From an uncultured beta proteobacterium (GTDB lineage Bacteria > Pseudomonadota > Gammaproteobacteria > Burkholderiales > Burkholderiaceae_C), in NCBI GenBank assembly GCA_903838565.1, contig CAILZB010000027.1, positions 44,958 to 108,957 of the forward strand: 64,000 bases of DNA, written 5' to 3'. A program made the translations under genes and the position numbers. How positions within the stretch are numbered: position 1 is the first letter of the stretch; every line of letters begins with the position of its first letter. The notes under the pieces are model-generated. The model had not been told where the DNA came from and searched no databases. It saw only the letters and a list, made by a program, of their open reading frames with translations. This document shows positions 46,241 to 54,986 of this stretch, in pieces.

Positions 46241-46941
46241 GGGTTGACGACGGACTCGATAGTCTCCATGGTGGAATGGCGGATGTCTTCGCCTTTGACC
46301 ACATAGATGATGACCTCGGCGATGTTCTTCGCGTGGTCGCCGATGCGCTCGATCGCCTTGGCCAGGAACAACAGGTTCAGACTGGCCGAGATGGTGCGCG
46401 GGTCCTCCATCATGTAGGTGATGAGCTTGCGCACAAAGCCGTCAAACTCCCGGTCAATGGCATCGTCCTCCTTCAGGATAGAGACCGCCGTCGTGGCGTC
46501 GAGCCGCGCGAACGCGTCCAACGCCTTGCGCAGCAGGCCCGAGGCCAGGTCGGTGGCGATGCGCAATTCCGACGCCGGCAGCATCCGCGCCGAACCGCTG
46601 TCGATGATGGCGCGCACCATGCGCGCCACCTTGGCGGCCTCGTCGCCCGCGCGCTCCAGGTTGGCGGTGATCTTGGAGATCGCGATCAGCAGGCGCAGGT
46701 CCCGCGCCGTAGGCTGGCGCCGCGCAATGATGGAGGACAGATCGCGGTCGATCTCCACCTCCATGGTGTTGACCCGGCGCTCGGCCTGGGTCACCTGATC
46801 GGCCAGCTCGATGCTGAACTCGGCCAGCGCGTACACCGCTGTGCGGATCTGCGACTCCACCAGACCGCCCATCTCCATCACGCGCGATGAGACTTCGCTC
46901 AGTTCGCTGTCGAACTGGCTGGAAAGATGTTTGTCACCCAT
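46237..46941 (-). CDS. phoU: Phosphate signalling protein PhoU
   Basis: A 234-residue all-helical protein built of two PhoU repeats. The metal-binding motifs are seen in AGDEAAKVARMVRAI and ERIGDHAKNIAEVIIYVVKGE. It connects PstB/PhoR and silences PhoR when phosphate is plentiful. It sits between pstB and phoB. Confidence 0.96.
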   Translation of the reverse strand: MGDKHLSSQFDSELSEVSSRVMEMGGLVESQIRTAVYALAEFSIELADQVTQAERRVNTMEVEIDRDLSSIIARRQPTARDLRLLIAISKITANLERAGDEAAKVARMVRAIIDSGSARMLPASELRIATDLASGLLRKALDAFARLDATTAVSILKEDDAIDREFDGFVRKLITYMMEDPRTISASLNLLFLAKAIERIGDHAKNIAEVIIYVVKGEDIRHSTMETIESVVNP

Positions 46942-46993
46942 GGTATTTTTTCCTTATCTTGTGAAGCTCGCGCAAGGCGTGGACCGCTCTGAA

Positions 46994-47773
46994 CTAACCG
47001 AATCGACCCGTGATGTAGTCTTCCGTTTCCTGGCGCTTGGGCTTGAAGAACATCTGTTCCGTGGCGCCGAACTCGACCAGATCGCCCAGGTACATATAGG
47101 CGGTGTAATCGCTGCAGCGCGCTGCCTGCTGCATGTTGTGCGTGACGATGACCACGGTGTAATCGCTCTTGAGCTCCACGATCAACTCCTCGATCTTGGC
47201 CGTGGAGATCGGGTCCAGTGCGGAGCAGGGCTCGTCCAGCAGCAGCACTTCGGGTTTGATCGCGATGCCGCGTGCAATGCACAGACGCTGTTGCTGGCCG
47301 CCCGAGAGTCCGGAGCCGCTTTGATTCAGCTTGTCCTTGACCTCGCCCCAGAGAGCAGCCTTGCGCAAGGCCAGTTCCACACGCTCGTCCATGTCGCTGC
47401 GGTTCAAGTTTTCGAACAGCTTCACGCCGAAGGCGATGTTGTCGTAGATCGACATCGGAAACGGCGTGGGTTTCTGGAACACCATGCCGACCTTGGCGCG
47501 CAGCAGCGCCACGTCCTTCTTCGACGTCAGCAGGTCCTCGCCGTCGAGCATGACCTGGCCTTCAGCCCGCTGCTCGGGATAGAGTTCGAACATGCGATTG
47601 AAGACGCGCAGCAAGGTCGACTTGCCGCAGCCCGAAGGACCGATGAAGGCCGTCACCTTGTTTTGCGGGATCTCCAGATTGACGCTCTTGAGCGCGTGGA
47701 ATTTCCCATAGAAGAAATTCAAATCCTTGACCGAAATCTTCGAGGTCTCTTGGCTCAGCGTGAGGGTTTCCAT
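46994..47773 (-). CDS. pstB: Phosphate ABC transporter ATP-binding protein PstB
   Basis: A 259-residue ABC ATPase. It starts METLTLSQE (ATG 47773). Walker A is [17 protein letters not shown], the signature [18 protein letters not shown] and Walker [17 protein letters not shown]. The stretch [15 protein letters not shown] is diagnostic of PstB. The longer open frame reaching 48331 overlaps pstA in another frame and was rejected. Confidence 0.97.
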   Translation of the reverse strand: METLTLSQETSKISVKDLNFFYGKFHALKSVNLEIPQNKVTAFIGPSGCGKSTLLRVFNRMFELYPEQRAEGQVMLDGEDLLTSKKDVALLRAKVGMVFQKPTPFPMSIYDNIAFGVKLFENLNRSDMDERVELALRKAALWGEVKDKLNQSGSGLSGGQQQRLCIARGIAIKPEVLLLDEPCSALDPISTAKIEELIVELKSDYTVVIVTHNMQQAARCSDYTAYMYLGDLVEFGATEQMFFKPKRQETEDYITGRFG

Positions 47774-47790
47774 GGCTTCTTTAACCTTGT

Positions 47791-48657
47791 TCAATGCTTC
47801 TGGCGCGTCAGCACGCGGGCCAGGATATTCAGGCCGAGCACGGCCACGGTGATCAGGAAGACGCCGGCCCAGGCCAGGTGCTGCCAGTTCTCGTAGGGGC
47901 TCATGGCGAACTTGAAGATCGTCACCGGCAGGCTGGCGATGGGACCACCCAGATTGGAGCTCCAGAACTGGTTGCTCAACGCAGTGAACAGCAGCGGCGC
48001 GGTCTCGCCGGCGATGCGCGCCACGGCCAGCAGGATGCCGGTGACCACGCCCGAGCGCGCCGCCTTGAGCGTGATGCCCAGGATCACTTTCCACTTGGGC
48101 GCGCCCAAGGCGTAGGCCGCCTCGCGCAGACCGGCGGGAACGAGCTGCAGCATGTTCTCGGTGGTGCGAATCACCACTGGAATGACGATCAACGCCAGCG
48201 CCATGACACCAGCCCAGCCGGAAAATGTCTTGAAACGCGCCACCACCACCGCGTAGACGAACAGGCCGATGACGATCGATGGCGCCGACAGCAGGATGTC
48301 GTTGACGAAGCGCGTCACCGTTGCCAGCCATCCTTTGGTGTTGTACTCGGCCAGGTAGATGCCAGCCATGATGCCGATGGGCGCACCGACGAAGGTCGCC
48401 AACAGCACCATCAGGAACGAGCCGTAAATCGCGTTCGCCAGTCCGCCGAGTTCATTCGGTGGCGGTGTGCTCTGGGTGAACGTGGTCAGGACCAGGCCGC
48501 TCAGGCCCAGACGCACGGTTTCCAGCAGAATCCAGGCCAGCCAGAACAGGCCAAAGAGCATGGCGCCCAGCGAGAGCGCCACCGCCAGGCGGTTGATCAG
48601 TTTGCGCCGCGCATATTTGGCTTCGCGCGGGTCGATCGCGGAAACGGTTGCTGTCAT
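47791..48657 (-). CDS. pstA: Phosphate ABC transporter permease PstA
   Basis: A 288-residue permease with six membrane segments and the EAA-like cytoplasmic loop ([22 protein letters not shown]). NEFGGL-type region [18 protein letters not shown] is typical of PstA. The start overlaps the pstC stop by 4 nt. Confidence 0.95.
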   Translation of the reverse strand: MTATVSAIDPREAKYARRKLINRLAVALSLGAMLFGLFWLAWILLETVRLGLSGLVLTTFTQSTPPPNELGGLANAIYGSFLMVLLATFVGAPIGIMAGIYLAEYNTKGWLATVTRFVNDILLSAPSIVIGLFVYAVVVARFKTFSGWAGVMALALIVIPVVIRTTENMLQLVPAGLREAAYALGAPKWKVILGITLKAARSGVVTGILLAVARIAGETAPLLFTALSNQFWSSNLGGPIASLPVTIFKFAMSPYENWQHLAWAGVFLITVAVLGLNILARVLTRQKH

Positions 48658-49619
48658 GATTTGGTCCCTTCGCCCTTGCGCAACTGCGACAGCAGCAGCT
48701 TGGACAGGGACAGCACCACGAAGGTGATGAAGAACAGCACCAGACCCAGATAGATCAGCGACGCCTGATGCAGCCCTTCTCCAGCTTCGGCAAATTCATT
48801 CGCCAGCGCCGAGGTGATGCTGTTGGCCGCCTGAAACACCGAGAGCGAATCGAGCTGGTTCATGTTGCCGATGACAAAAGTCACCGCCATGGTCTCGCCC
48901 AGGGCGCGGCCCAGACCGAGCATGATGCCGCCCACGACGCCGGCCTTGGTGTAGGGCAACACCACGGAGGACACCACCTCCCAGGTGGTGGCGCCCAGCC
49001 CGTAGGCCGATTCCTTGAGCAGCGGCGGCGTGACCTCGAACACGTCACGCATCACCGACGCGATGAAGGGAATGATCATGATCGCCAGGATGATGCCGGC
49101 CGACAAGATGCCGATGCCCACCGGTGGGCCGCTGACGAAGGCACCCAGATAGGGCACGCCGCGAAACAGCGACTGCAGCGGCTGCTGCACATAGGTCGCC
49201 AGGATCGGGCCGAACACCAGCAAGCCCCACATGCCGTAGACGATGGACGGCACGGCCGCGAGCAGTTCGATGGCCGTGCCCAGCGGGCGCTTGAGCCAGG
49301 CCGGCGAGAGCTCGGTCAGGAACAGCGCGATGCCAAAACTCACCGGCACCGCGATCAGCAGCGCGATCAACGAGGTGGCGACCGTGCCGTAAATCATCAC
49401 CAGACCGCCGAACTCTTCCTTCACCGGGTCCCAGGTCGTGCTGGTGAGAAAACCCAGTCCGTACTTGTCGATTGCCGGCCAGGCGCCAAGGATCAGCGAC
49501 CCCAGGATGGCCACCAGCAGCAGCAGCGTCAGCAGCGCCGCGGCCAACGCGGCCCCGCCAAACAGGCGGTCCAGCAGGGGGCGACTGCGCAGCGAAGGAG
49601 TGGAAGAAGTAGGAGTCAT
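48654..49619 (-). CDS. pstC: Phosphate ABC transporter permease PstC
   Basis: A 321-residue permease. ATG 49619 ([13 protein letters not shown]) follows a GGAG-like stretch. It has six membrane segments after a short cytoplasmic lead, the loop [29 protein letters not shown], and [17 protein letters not shown], which are typical of PstC. It works with PstA and PstB. Confidence 0.96.
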   Translation of the reverse strand: MTPTSSTPSLRSRPLLDRLFGGAALAAALLTLLLLVAILGSLILGAWPAIDKYGLGFLTSTTWDPVKEEFGGLVMIYGTVATSLIALLIAVPVSFGIALFLTELSPAWLKRPLGTAIELLAAVPSIVYGMWGLLVFGPILATYVQQPLQSLFRGVPYLGAFVSGPPVGIGILSAGIILAIMIIPFIASVMRDVFEVTPPLLKESAYGLGATTWEVVSSVVLPYTKAGVVGGIMLGLGRALGETMAVTFVIGNMNQLDSLSVFQAANSITSALANEFAEAGEGLHQASLIYLGLVLFFITFVVLSLSKLLLSQLRKGEGTKS

Positions 49620-49721
49620 GGCGTGGGCCGGGCCGTTCCTGGAAAGTTCGAACGGTCCGTGCTGGACTTGAAGTGTAGAGGACAAGGCACGGACCCTGAA
49701 TTCAAGCGAAAAACGCCTGAG

Positions 49722-50759
49722 TTACTTGAAGGCAACAGCCTTGCCGGACGCATCCTTGATCTGGCCCCAGGCCTTTTCGATCTGCGTCTTGACCACAGCC
49801 GGCATGTTCACATAATCGAGTTCATCTGCCATTTTTTCGCCGCTCCTGTAGGCCCACTCGAAGAACTTCAGCGTGGCCGTGGCGTCGGCTGGCTTGTCCT
49901 GCACCTTTTGCATCAGGATGAAGGTCGCACCGGTCAGCGGCCAGGAATCCTTGCCGGCCTGGTTCGTCAGCACCTGATAGAAGCTCTTGCTCCAGTCGGC
50001 ACCGGCGGCGGCGGCCTTGAAGGCGTTCTCGTCGGGCGAGACGAAGCTGCCAGCGGCGTTTTGCATTTGCGCGTAGGTCAGCTTGTTCTGCTTCACGTAG
50101 GCGTATTCCAGATAGCCGATCGAGTTCGGCAGGCGCGCCACGAAGGCGGCAACGCCCTCATTGCCCTTGCCTCCGGCGCCGGTGGGCCAGTTCACGGCCG
50201 TGCCCTCGCCGACCTTGGACTTCCACTCGGCGTTGGCCTTGCTCAAGTAGTTGGTGAAGATGAAGCTGGTGCCCGAACCATCGGCGCGGCGCACGACGGC
50301 GATGTCGGCGTCAGGCAATGCCACACCAGCGTTCAGCGCCTTGAGCGCCGCGTCGTTCCACTTGGTGATCTTGCCCAGGAAGATGTCGCCCAGCACCTGG
50401 CCGTTGAGCTTGAGCTGGCCGGGAGCGATTCCCTTGATGTTGATCACCGGAACCACGCCGCCGATGACGGTGGGGAACTGCATCAGACCTTTCTTCGCCA
50501 GGTCCTCATCCGTGAGGGGCATGTCGGAAGCGCCGAAAGCCACGGTCTTGGCTTCGATCTGCTTGATGCCGGCGCCAGAGCCAACCGACTGGTAGTTGAT
50601 CTTGACGCCAGTGGCCTTGTTGTACTCGGACGCCCATTTGGCGTACAAGGGGGCCGGGAAGCTGGCGCCGGCGCCGGTCACGTCTTGGGCCACGGCGACA
50701 TTGGCGAAAGCCACAGCGCCGATCAGGCTGGCTGCGAAGAAGTTGCGGATCAATTTCAT
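49722..50759 (-). CDS. pstS: Phosphate-binding periplasmic protein PstS
   Basis: A 345-residue binding protein: signal peptide MKLIRNFFAASLIGAVAFANVAVAQ, then TGAGASFPAPLYAKWASEY near the mature N-terminus. Phosphate-binding segments are VGSGAGIKQ, ASDMPL and RADGSGTSFIFTNYL. It starts at ATG 50759, 41 nt below a three-unit PHO box. It is the second of two tandem pstS-type genes in the operon. Confidence 0.96.
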   Translation of the reverse strand: MKLIRNFFAASLIGAVAFANVAVAQDVTGAGASFPAPLYAKWASEYNKATGVKINYQSVGSGAGIKQIEAKTVAFGASDMPLTDEDLAKKGLMQFPTVIGGVVPVINIKGIAPGQLKLNGQVLGDIFLGKITKWNDAALKALNAGVALPDADIAVVRRADGSGTSFIFTNYLSKANAEWKSKVGEGTAVNWPTGAGGKGNEGVAAFVARLPNSIGYLEYAYVKQNKLTYAQMQNAAGSFVSPDENAFKAAAAGADWSKSFYQVLTNQAGKDSWPLTGATFILMQKVQDKPADATATLKFFEWAYRSGEKMADELDYVNMPAVVKTQIEKAWGQIKDASGKAVAFK

Positions 50760-50799
50760 GGAGGAATCCTCGGGATGGGTTGAACGATGGAGAGACTTT

Positions 50800-50828
50800 A
50801 AGAAAGTTTTATGACAAGCACGTGACAA
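50800..50828 (-). promoter_or_regulatory. PHO box upstream of pstS
   Basis: Three 7-bp units repeat every 11 bp on the minus strand: TTGTCAC-GTGC-TTGTCAT-AAAA-CTTTCTT, close to the PhoB consensus CTGTCAT with AT-rich spacers. It is 41 nt from the pstS start. Confidence 0.85.
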
Positions 50829-50861
50829 ATCCAAACCTGCCGACAAGGGATGCGCCGACGT

Positions 50862-51959
50862 CTAGTTCGAACTGGACGACACCCGCATCAGGCTCAGGCT
50901 GAAGGGATGGCCTGATTTGTCCCGCACCGAGGTCATGACCTTGAAAGCCATGGCCTGCACGCGATCGGGCAGCCGGACAAAGTTGTTCTTCTGCACCAGG
51001 GCGTCACCGTTCATCAGCGCCCAGACAAAGAATTGCAGGGCCGCCTGGGTCTGCTCGGGCCTGGCGCTGACCAGTGGAACCACCACAAACGTGCCCATGG
51101 TGATCGGCCACACGCCCGCACCCGGCTTGTCGGTGAGGGTGGCGGTGAATTCGCCCCGGCTGACCCATTCGCTGTTGTTCATCGCCGCCCGGAAAGCGTC
51201 GATCGAGGGCGCCATGAAATCGCCCGCGGCATTTTTCATGTGAACCGGATGCAGCTTGTTGTCCCGCACATAGCCGTAGTCGACGTAGCCGATCGCACCG
51301 AGTGTCTCCTGCACCGACTTGACCACGCCCTCACTGCCCTTGACTGCGACGAAGCCCGCGGGCCAAGCCACGCTGGTCTTGACGCCGTAGCGCTCCTTCC
51401 AGTTGGCATTCACCTTGGCCAGGTAGTCGGTGAAGTTGTAGGTCGTGCCGGATCCGTCGCTGCGCACCACGACCTTGATCGCCAGGTCCGGCAGTGCCGT
51501 GCCGGGATTGAGCTGGACAATCTCCTGCGCGTTCCAGCGCGTGACTTCGCCCAGGAAAATCCGCGCCAGCACATCGCCGCTGAGGCGCACCGGGTTCTCA
51601 ACACCCCTGGGCAGGTGCACCACCGGCGCAATGCCGGTGATCGCGATCGGAAACAGCGCCAGACCGTCGCGCGCCAGTTCGGAAGCCGGCGGCGCCACGT
51701 CGGACGCGCCAAAACCGGTCTCTCCCGCCCGTATCTTCTTCAAGCCCGCGGACGATCCGACCGACTCGTAGGCCAGGCTGACGCCGCTTTCCTTCCTGTA
51801 TTCGCCGGCCCAACTGCGGTAGATCGGTGCTGCGGCGGACGATCCCGCACCTGTCATCGTTTGATTCTCCGCCGCGTGTACCGGCACCACTGCCAGAGCG
51901 ACAACCCACGCCATCAGACCAGTTTTCATCGTCGACTTCAACTTTCGGGTGTTTTCCAT
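50862..51959 (-). CDS. Second PstS-type phosphate-binding protein
   Basis: A 365-residue paralogue of PstS. The signal peptide is MKTGLMAWVVALAVVPVHAA; a later start at 51929 would begin exactly there and is equally plausible. TGAGSSAAAPIYRSWAGEY, VGSSAGLKKI, GASDVAPP and RSDGSGTTYNFTDYL match the phosphate ligand segments of PstS. It is the promoter-proximal gene of the pst-pho operon and may have different affinity or specificity (for example arsenate discrimination); that is inference. Confidence 0.9.
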   Translation of the reverse strand: MENTRKLKSTMKTGLMAWVVALAVVPVHAAENQTMTGAGSSAAAPIYRSWAGEYRKESGVSLAYESVGSSAGLKKIRAGETGFGASDVAPPASELARDGLALFPIAITGIAPVVHLPRGVENPVRLSGDVLARIFLGEVTRWNAQEIVQLNPGTALPDLAIKVVVRSDGSGTTYNFTDYLAKVNANWKERYGVKTSVAWPAGFVAVKGSEGVVKSVQETLGAIGYVDYGYVRDNKLHPVHMKNAAGDFMAPSIDAFRAAMNNSEWVSRGEFTATLTDKPGAGVWPITMGTFVVVPLVSARPEQTQAALQFFVWALMNGDALVQKNNFVRLPDRVQAMAFKVMTSVRDKSGHPFSLSLMRVSSSSN

Positions 51960-51981
51960 GTTGCGAGCTTCGCGCGCCAAT

Positions 51982-51999
51982 GCGAAAGAATCATGACAA
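51982..51999 (-). promoter_or_regulatory. Partial PHO box upstream of the second pstS
   Basis: Two units in 11-bp register on the minus strand, TTGTCAT-GATT-CTTTCGC. The second unit resembles the weak unit of the pstS box. It fits better if translation starts at 51929. Confidence 0.4.
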
Positions 52000-52019
52000 T
52001 ACCCCGGCGCCCGCAGGGC

Positions 52020-52048
52020 TTGTCACGCCACTGTCATCTCCGTTTCAT
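52020..52048 (+). promoter_or_regulatory. PHO box upstream of ppx
   Basis: Three units every 11 bp on the plus strand: TTGTCAC-GCCA-CTGTCAT-CTCC-GTTTCAT. The middle unit equals the PhoB consensus. The ppx ATG is 88 nt downstream. Confidence 0.8.
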
Positions 52049-52135
52049 ACATTGAGGCCTCACTCCATCAAAACCGCGCGATCGATGCCACGACAGCTTG
52101 CCCTGCCTGGATGCTGGGCCGGTCAATAATCAGCC

Positions 52136-53641
52136 ATGCAAAACGGTACCCTCCTCGCCGCCGTCGATCTCGGCTCCAACAGTTTCCGTCTGGAAATCGG
52201 ACGCTTTGAGCATGGCCAGATTCAGCGCTCCGAGTACCTCAAGGAAACCGTCCGCCAGGGCAACGGCTTGGACGAAGATCGCAACCTCACCCCCGAGGCG
52301 ATGCAGCGTGGCTGGGACTGTCTGGCGCGCTTTGGCGAACGCCTGGCGGGGCTGAAGCGGGGTCAAGTTCGGGCCGTCGCCACGCAGACGCTGCGCGAGG
52401 CGCGCAACCGTGATGAATTCCTGGCGCGGGCCCACCAGATTTTGGGATTCCCGATCGACGTGATTTCGGGACGCGAAGAAGCGCGCCTGATCTACCAGGG
52501 GGTGGCGCACCTGCTGCCCCAGTCCGCCGAGCGCCGGCTGGTGGTGGACATCGGCGGGCGCTCCACCGAACTGATCCTGGGTCACGGCTACGAGGCGCGC
52601 GTCATGGAGTCGTTTCGCGTTGGCAGCGTGGCCTGGTCGATGCGCTATTTCGCCGACGGCCAACTCACGGCACGTGCTTTCGAGGCTGCTGAAATTGCCG
52701 CCAAGGCGGTGCTGGACGAAGCCTTGAACGCCTATCGGCGCGACGCCTGGGACCTCGCCTACGGCTCATCGGGAACCATTGGCGCCGTGGGCGACGTGCT
52801 GGGCGCCGCGGGCTGGCCCGCAGACCGCGTCACCCGCGCCGGACTGGACTGGTTGCTGGACCGGCTCATCAAGGCCCAGCGCTCGGATCGCGTGCGCCTG
52901 GAGGGCATGAAGGAGGACCGACGCACGGTGATCGGCGGGGGCTTGAGCGTCCTGCGCGCGGTCTTTGACCTGCTCGAGATCGACGAAATGAGTTCGGCGC
53001 AGGGCGCCTTGCGCCATGGCGTGCTCTACGACATGCTGGACCGGGAGCACGAGCAGACCGACCTGCGTTCGACTTCGGTGCAGCGCCTCACCGAAAAGTT
53101 CGCCGTCGATGCGGCGCAAAGCGTGCGCGTGCAAAAGGTCGCAGCCCAGCTTTTTCGCCAGTTGTTCGACAGCTCCCAGGGCTCGGTCGAGGAGCGCAAC
53201 CGGCACCTGCGCAAATTGAACTGGGCTGCGAACCTGCACGAGATCGGCTGCCAGATTTCTCACAGCGAGTCGCACAAGCACGGCGCCTACATCCTGGACA
53301 ACACCGACGCGCCCGGTTTCGCGCAGCACGAACTGCATCGTTTGGGCCTGCTGGTGCTGGGCCATCGCGGCAAGTTGCGCAAGCTCGACGCCGACTTTGA
53401 AGACGCGGACTTCGTGGCCCAGCTGCTGTCGCTGCGCCTGGCCGTGATCCTGTGCCACGCCCGGCGCGACCCCGACCTGAAGGGACTGCAGCTGAAGTGG
53501 AGCCCGGCCCAGGGAAAACAGTTCAGCCTGCGCTGCCGCAGCGGCTGGAGCCAGGCGTTTCCACAGTCGGCGCATCTGCTGCGCGAGGAAGTTCTGGCCT
53601 GGCAGAAAACACTTTGGTCCCTGACTTTTTCCGAGAGCTGA
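52136..53641 (+). CDS. ppx: Exopolyphosphatase (Ppx/GppA family)
   Basis: A 501-residue enzyme that removes phosphate from polyphosphate ends, or hydrolyses pppGpp. It starts MQNGTLLAAVDLGSNSFRLEIGR, the phosphate-1 motif of the actin-like fold. VATQTLREARN, SGREEARLIYQGV, VVDIGGRSTELILG and YGSSGTIGAVG follow. The C-terminal HD-like helical domain has NLHEIGCQISHSESHKHGAYIL. The adjacent ppk2 gene (41 nt on) and upstream PHO box favour polyphosphate as substrate. Confidence 0.93.
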   Translation: MQNGTLLAAVDLGSNSFRLEIGRFEHGQIQRSEYLKETVRQGNGLDEDRNLTPEAMQRGWDCLARFGERLAGLKRGQVRAVATQTLREARNRDEFLARAHQILGFPIDVISGREEARLIYQGVAHLLPQSAERRLVVDIGGRSTELILGHGYEARVMESFRVGSVAWSMRYFADGQLTARAFEAAEIAAKAVLDEALNAYRRDAWDLAYGSSGTIGAVGDVLGAAGWPADRVTRAGLDWLLDRLIKAQRSDRVRLEGMKEDRRTVIGGGLSVLRAVFDLLEIDEMSSAQGALRHGVLYDMLDREHEQTDLRSTSVQRLTEKFAVDAAQSVRVQKVAAQLFRQLFDSSQGSVEERNRHLRKLNWAANLHEIGCQISHSESHKHGAYILDNTDAPGFAQHELHRLGLLVLGHRGKLRKLDADFEDADFVAQLLSLRLAVILCHARRDPDLKGLQLKWSPAQGKQFSLRCRSGWSQAFPQSAHLLREEVLAWQKTLWSLTFSES

Positions 53642-53681
53642 ACAGCCCCACCAGCCCGTCACCCTATCGAACGAAACGACT

Positions 53682-54608
53682 ATGAACCCAAGCAAAACCC
53701 GAGAGCACCTGGACTACGAGCGCCGGGTCCACGCCGAGATGCTGGACAGCTTCGATGAAGAACTGGAAATGGAAATCGACGATGCCCGCCTGGATGGACT
53801 GGTCGAAGGTGCGGCCGATGCGCGTGGGCGGGCCGATCTGGACCGGCGCTTCTATTTCAAGGAACTGTTTCGACTGCAGGCAGAGTTGGTCAAGCTGCAG
53901 GACTGGGTCGTGGCCAAGAAACTCAAGGTGGTCGTGCTGTTTGAAGGGAGGGACGCCGCGGGCAAGGGCGGCGTCATCAAGCGCATCACGCAGCGCCTGA
54001 ATCCACGCGTATGCCGCGTGGCGGCGCTGCCGGCCCCGAGTGAACGCGAGCGCAGTCAGTGGTACTTCCAGCGCTACATATCGCACCTGCCAGCAGGCGG
54101 CGAGATCGTGCTTTTCGACCGCAGCTGGTACAACCGCGCCGGCGTGGAAAAGGTCATGGGCTTTTGCAGCGAAGGCGACGTCGAGGAATTTTTCCGCACC
54201 GTGCCCGAGTTCGAAAAGATGCTGATCCGCTCGGGCATCATCCTGATCAAGTACTGGTTTTCCATCACCGACGAGGAGCAGCACCTGCGGTTCATGATGC
54301 GCATCCACGATCCGCTCAAGCAGTGGAAACTGAGTCCCATGGACATGGAGTCGCGCCGCCTGTGGGAAAGCTATACCAAGGCCAAGGAAGTCATGCTGGA
54401 GCGCACCCACATTCCCGAAGCACCCTGGTGGGTGATCGAGGCCGTGGACAAGAAGAAGGCGCGCCTGAACTGTATTCATCACCTGCTGGCCCAGGTTCCG
54501 TACGCCGAGATCGAGCACGAAGCCGTGACGCTGCCGCAGCGCATTCACCATCCTGATTACGAGCGCAATCCGGTTCCCAGGGAAATGATCGTTCCCACCG
54601 TTTGCTGA
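53682..54608 (+). CDS. ppk2: Polyphosphate kinase 2 (PPK2 family)
   Basis: A 308-residue nucleotide-phosphorylating kinase that uses polyphosphate to make GTP/ATP from diphosphates, or the reverse. The core is VVVLFEGRDAAGKGGVIKRI (Walker A) near residue 85, PAPSERERSQWYFQRYISHLP, IVLFDRSWYNRAGVE (Walker B) near residue 145 and the lid region FWFSITDEEQHLRF-like KYWFSITDEEQHLRF. Single-domain length suggests class I (NDP kinase type). It is probably co-transcribed with ppx. Confidence 0.94.
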   Translation: MNPSKTREHLDYERRVHAEMLDSFDEELEMEIDDARLDGLVEGAADARGRADLDRRFYFKELFRLQAELVKLQDWVVAKKLKVVVLFEGRDAAGKGGVIKRITQRLNPRVCRVAALPAPSERERSQWYFQRYISHLPAGGEIVLFDRSWYNRAGVEKVMGFCSEGDVEEFFRTVPEFEKMLIRSGIILIKYWFSITDEEQHLRFMMRIHDPLKQWKLSPMDMESRRLWESYTKAKEVMLERTHIPEAPWWVIEAVDKKKARLNCIHHLLAQVPYAEIEHEAVTLPQRIHHPDYERNPVPREMIVPTVC

Positions 54609-54737
54609 TTGCCCCCCGGTATTCGATCATCAAGCAGCGATTGAAGGGTTTGTACGCGTGTGACTCACGCCACAGTGTCATCAAATTGAAGCCAAGTACC
54701 GGCACAATCGTGATTCCGAAATCGACCCGGGCCCTGC

Positions 54738-54971
54738 ATGTACCACGACGAACTCACGAGCATTTCCGAGACCGGCTTGCGCTACACCCAGAAGGAAAGT
54801 GGCTCCCCCTTTCAGGACATGGGTGGCGCCGGGGAAACGCTGAGTTGCATCAAATGTGGCCTGCATCGGCCGCGGCGCAGCGGTGTCTTCAAGCGCTACG
54901 CGACCGCGTTGATGTTTTTCTGTCTCGACTGCAAACCCGTCAAGACGCAGCGCCAAGCCGCCGACAGGTAG
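54738..54971 (+). CDS. Small CXXC zinc-ribbon-like protein
   Basis: A 77-residue soluble protein with two CXXC pairs (LSCIKCG and FFCLDCK) 25 residues apart, likely to bind one zinc ion. The spacer is basic (RPRRSGVFKRYA). The N-terminal half has no known motif. It follows ppk2 by 129 nt and is convergent with the EAL protein. I do not recognise a function; RNA or protein contact through the ribbon is possible. Confidence 0.7.
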   Translation: MYHDELTSISETGLRYTQKESGSPFQDMGGAGETLSCIKCGLHRPRRSGVFKRYATALMFFCLDCKPVKTQRQAADR

Positions 54972-54986
54972 CGCCGGCGCAAGGCG

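Noticed and set aside
54609..54737. PHO box upstream of the CXXC protein
   Set aside because: Only one GTGTCAT unit is present; the neighbouring TCAC is not in 11-bp register.
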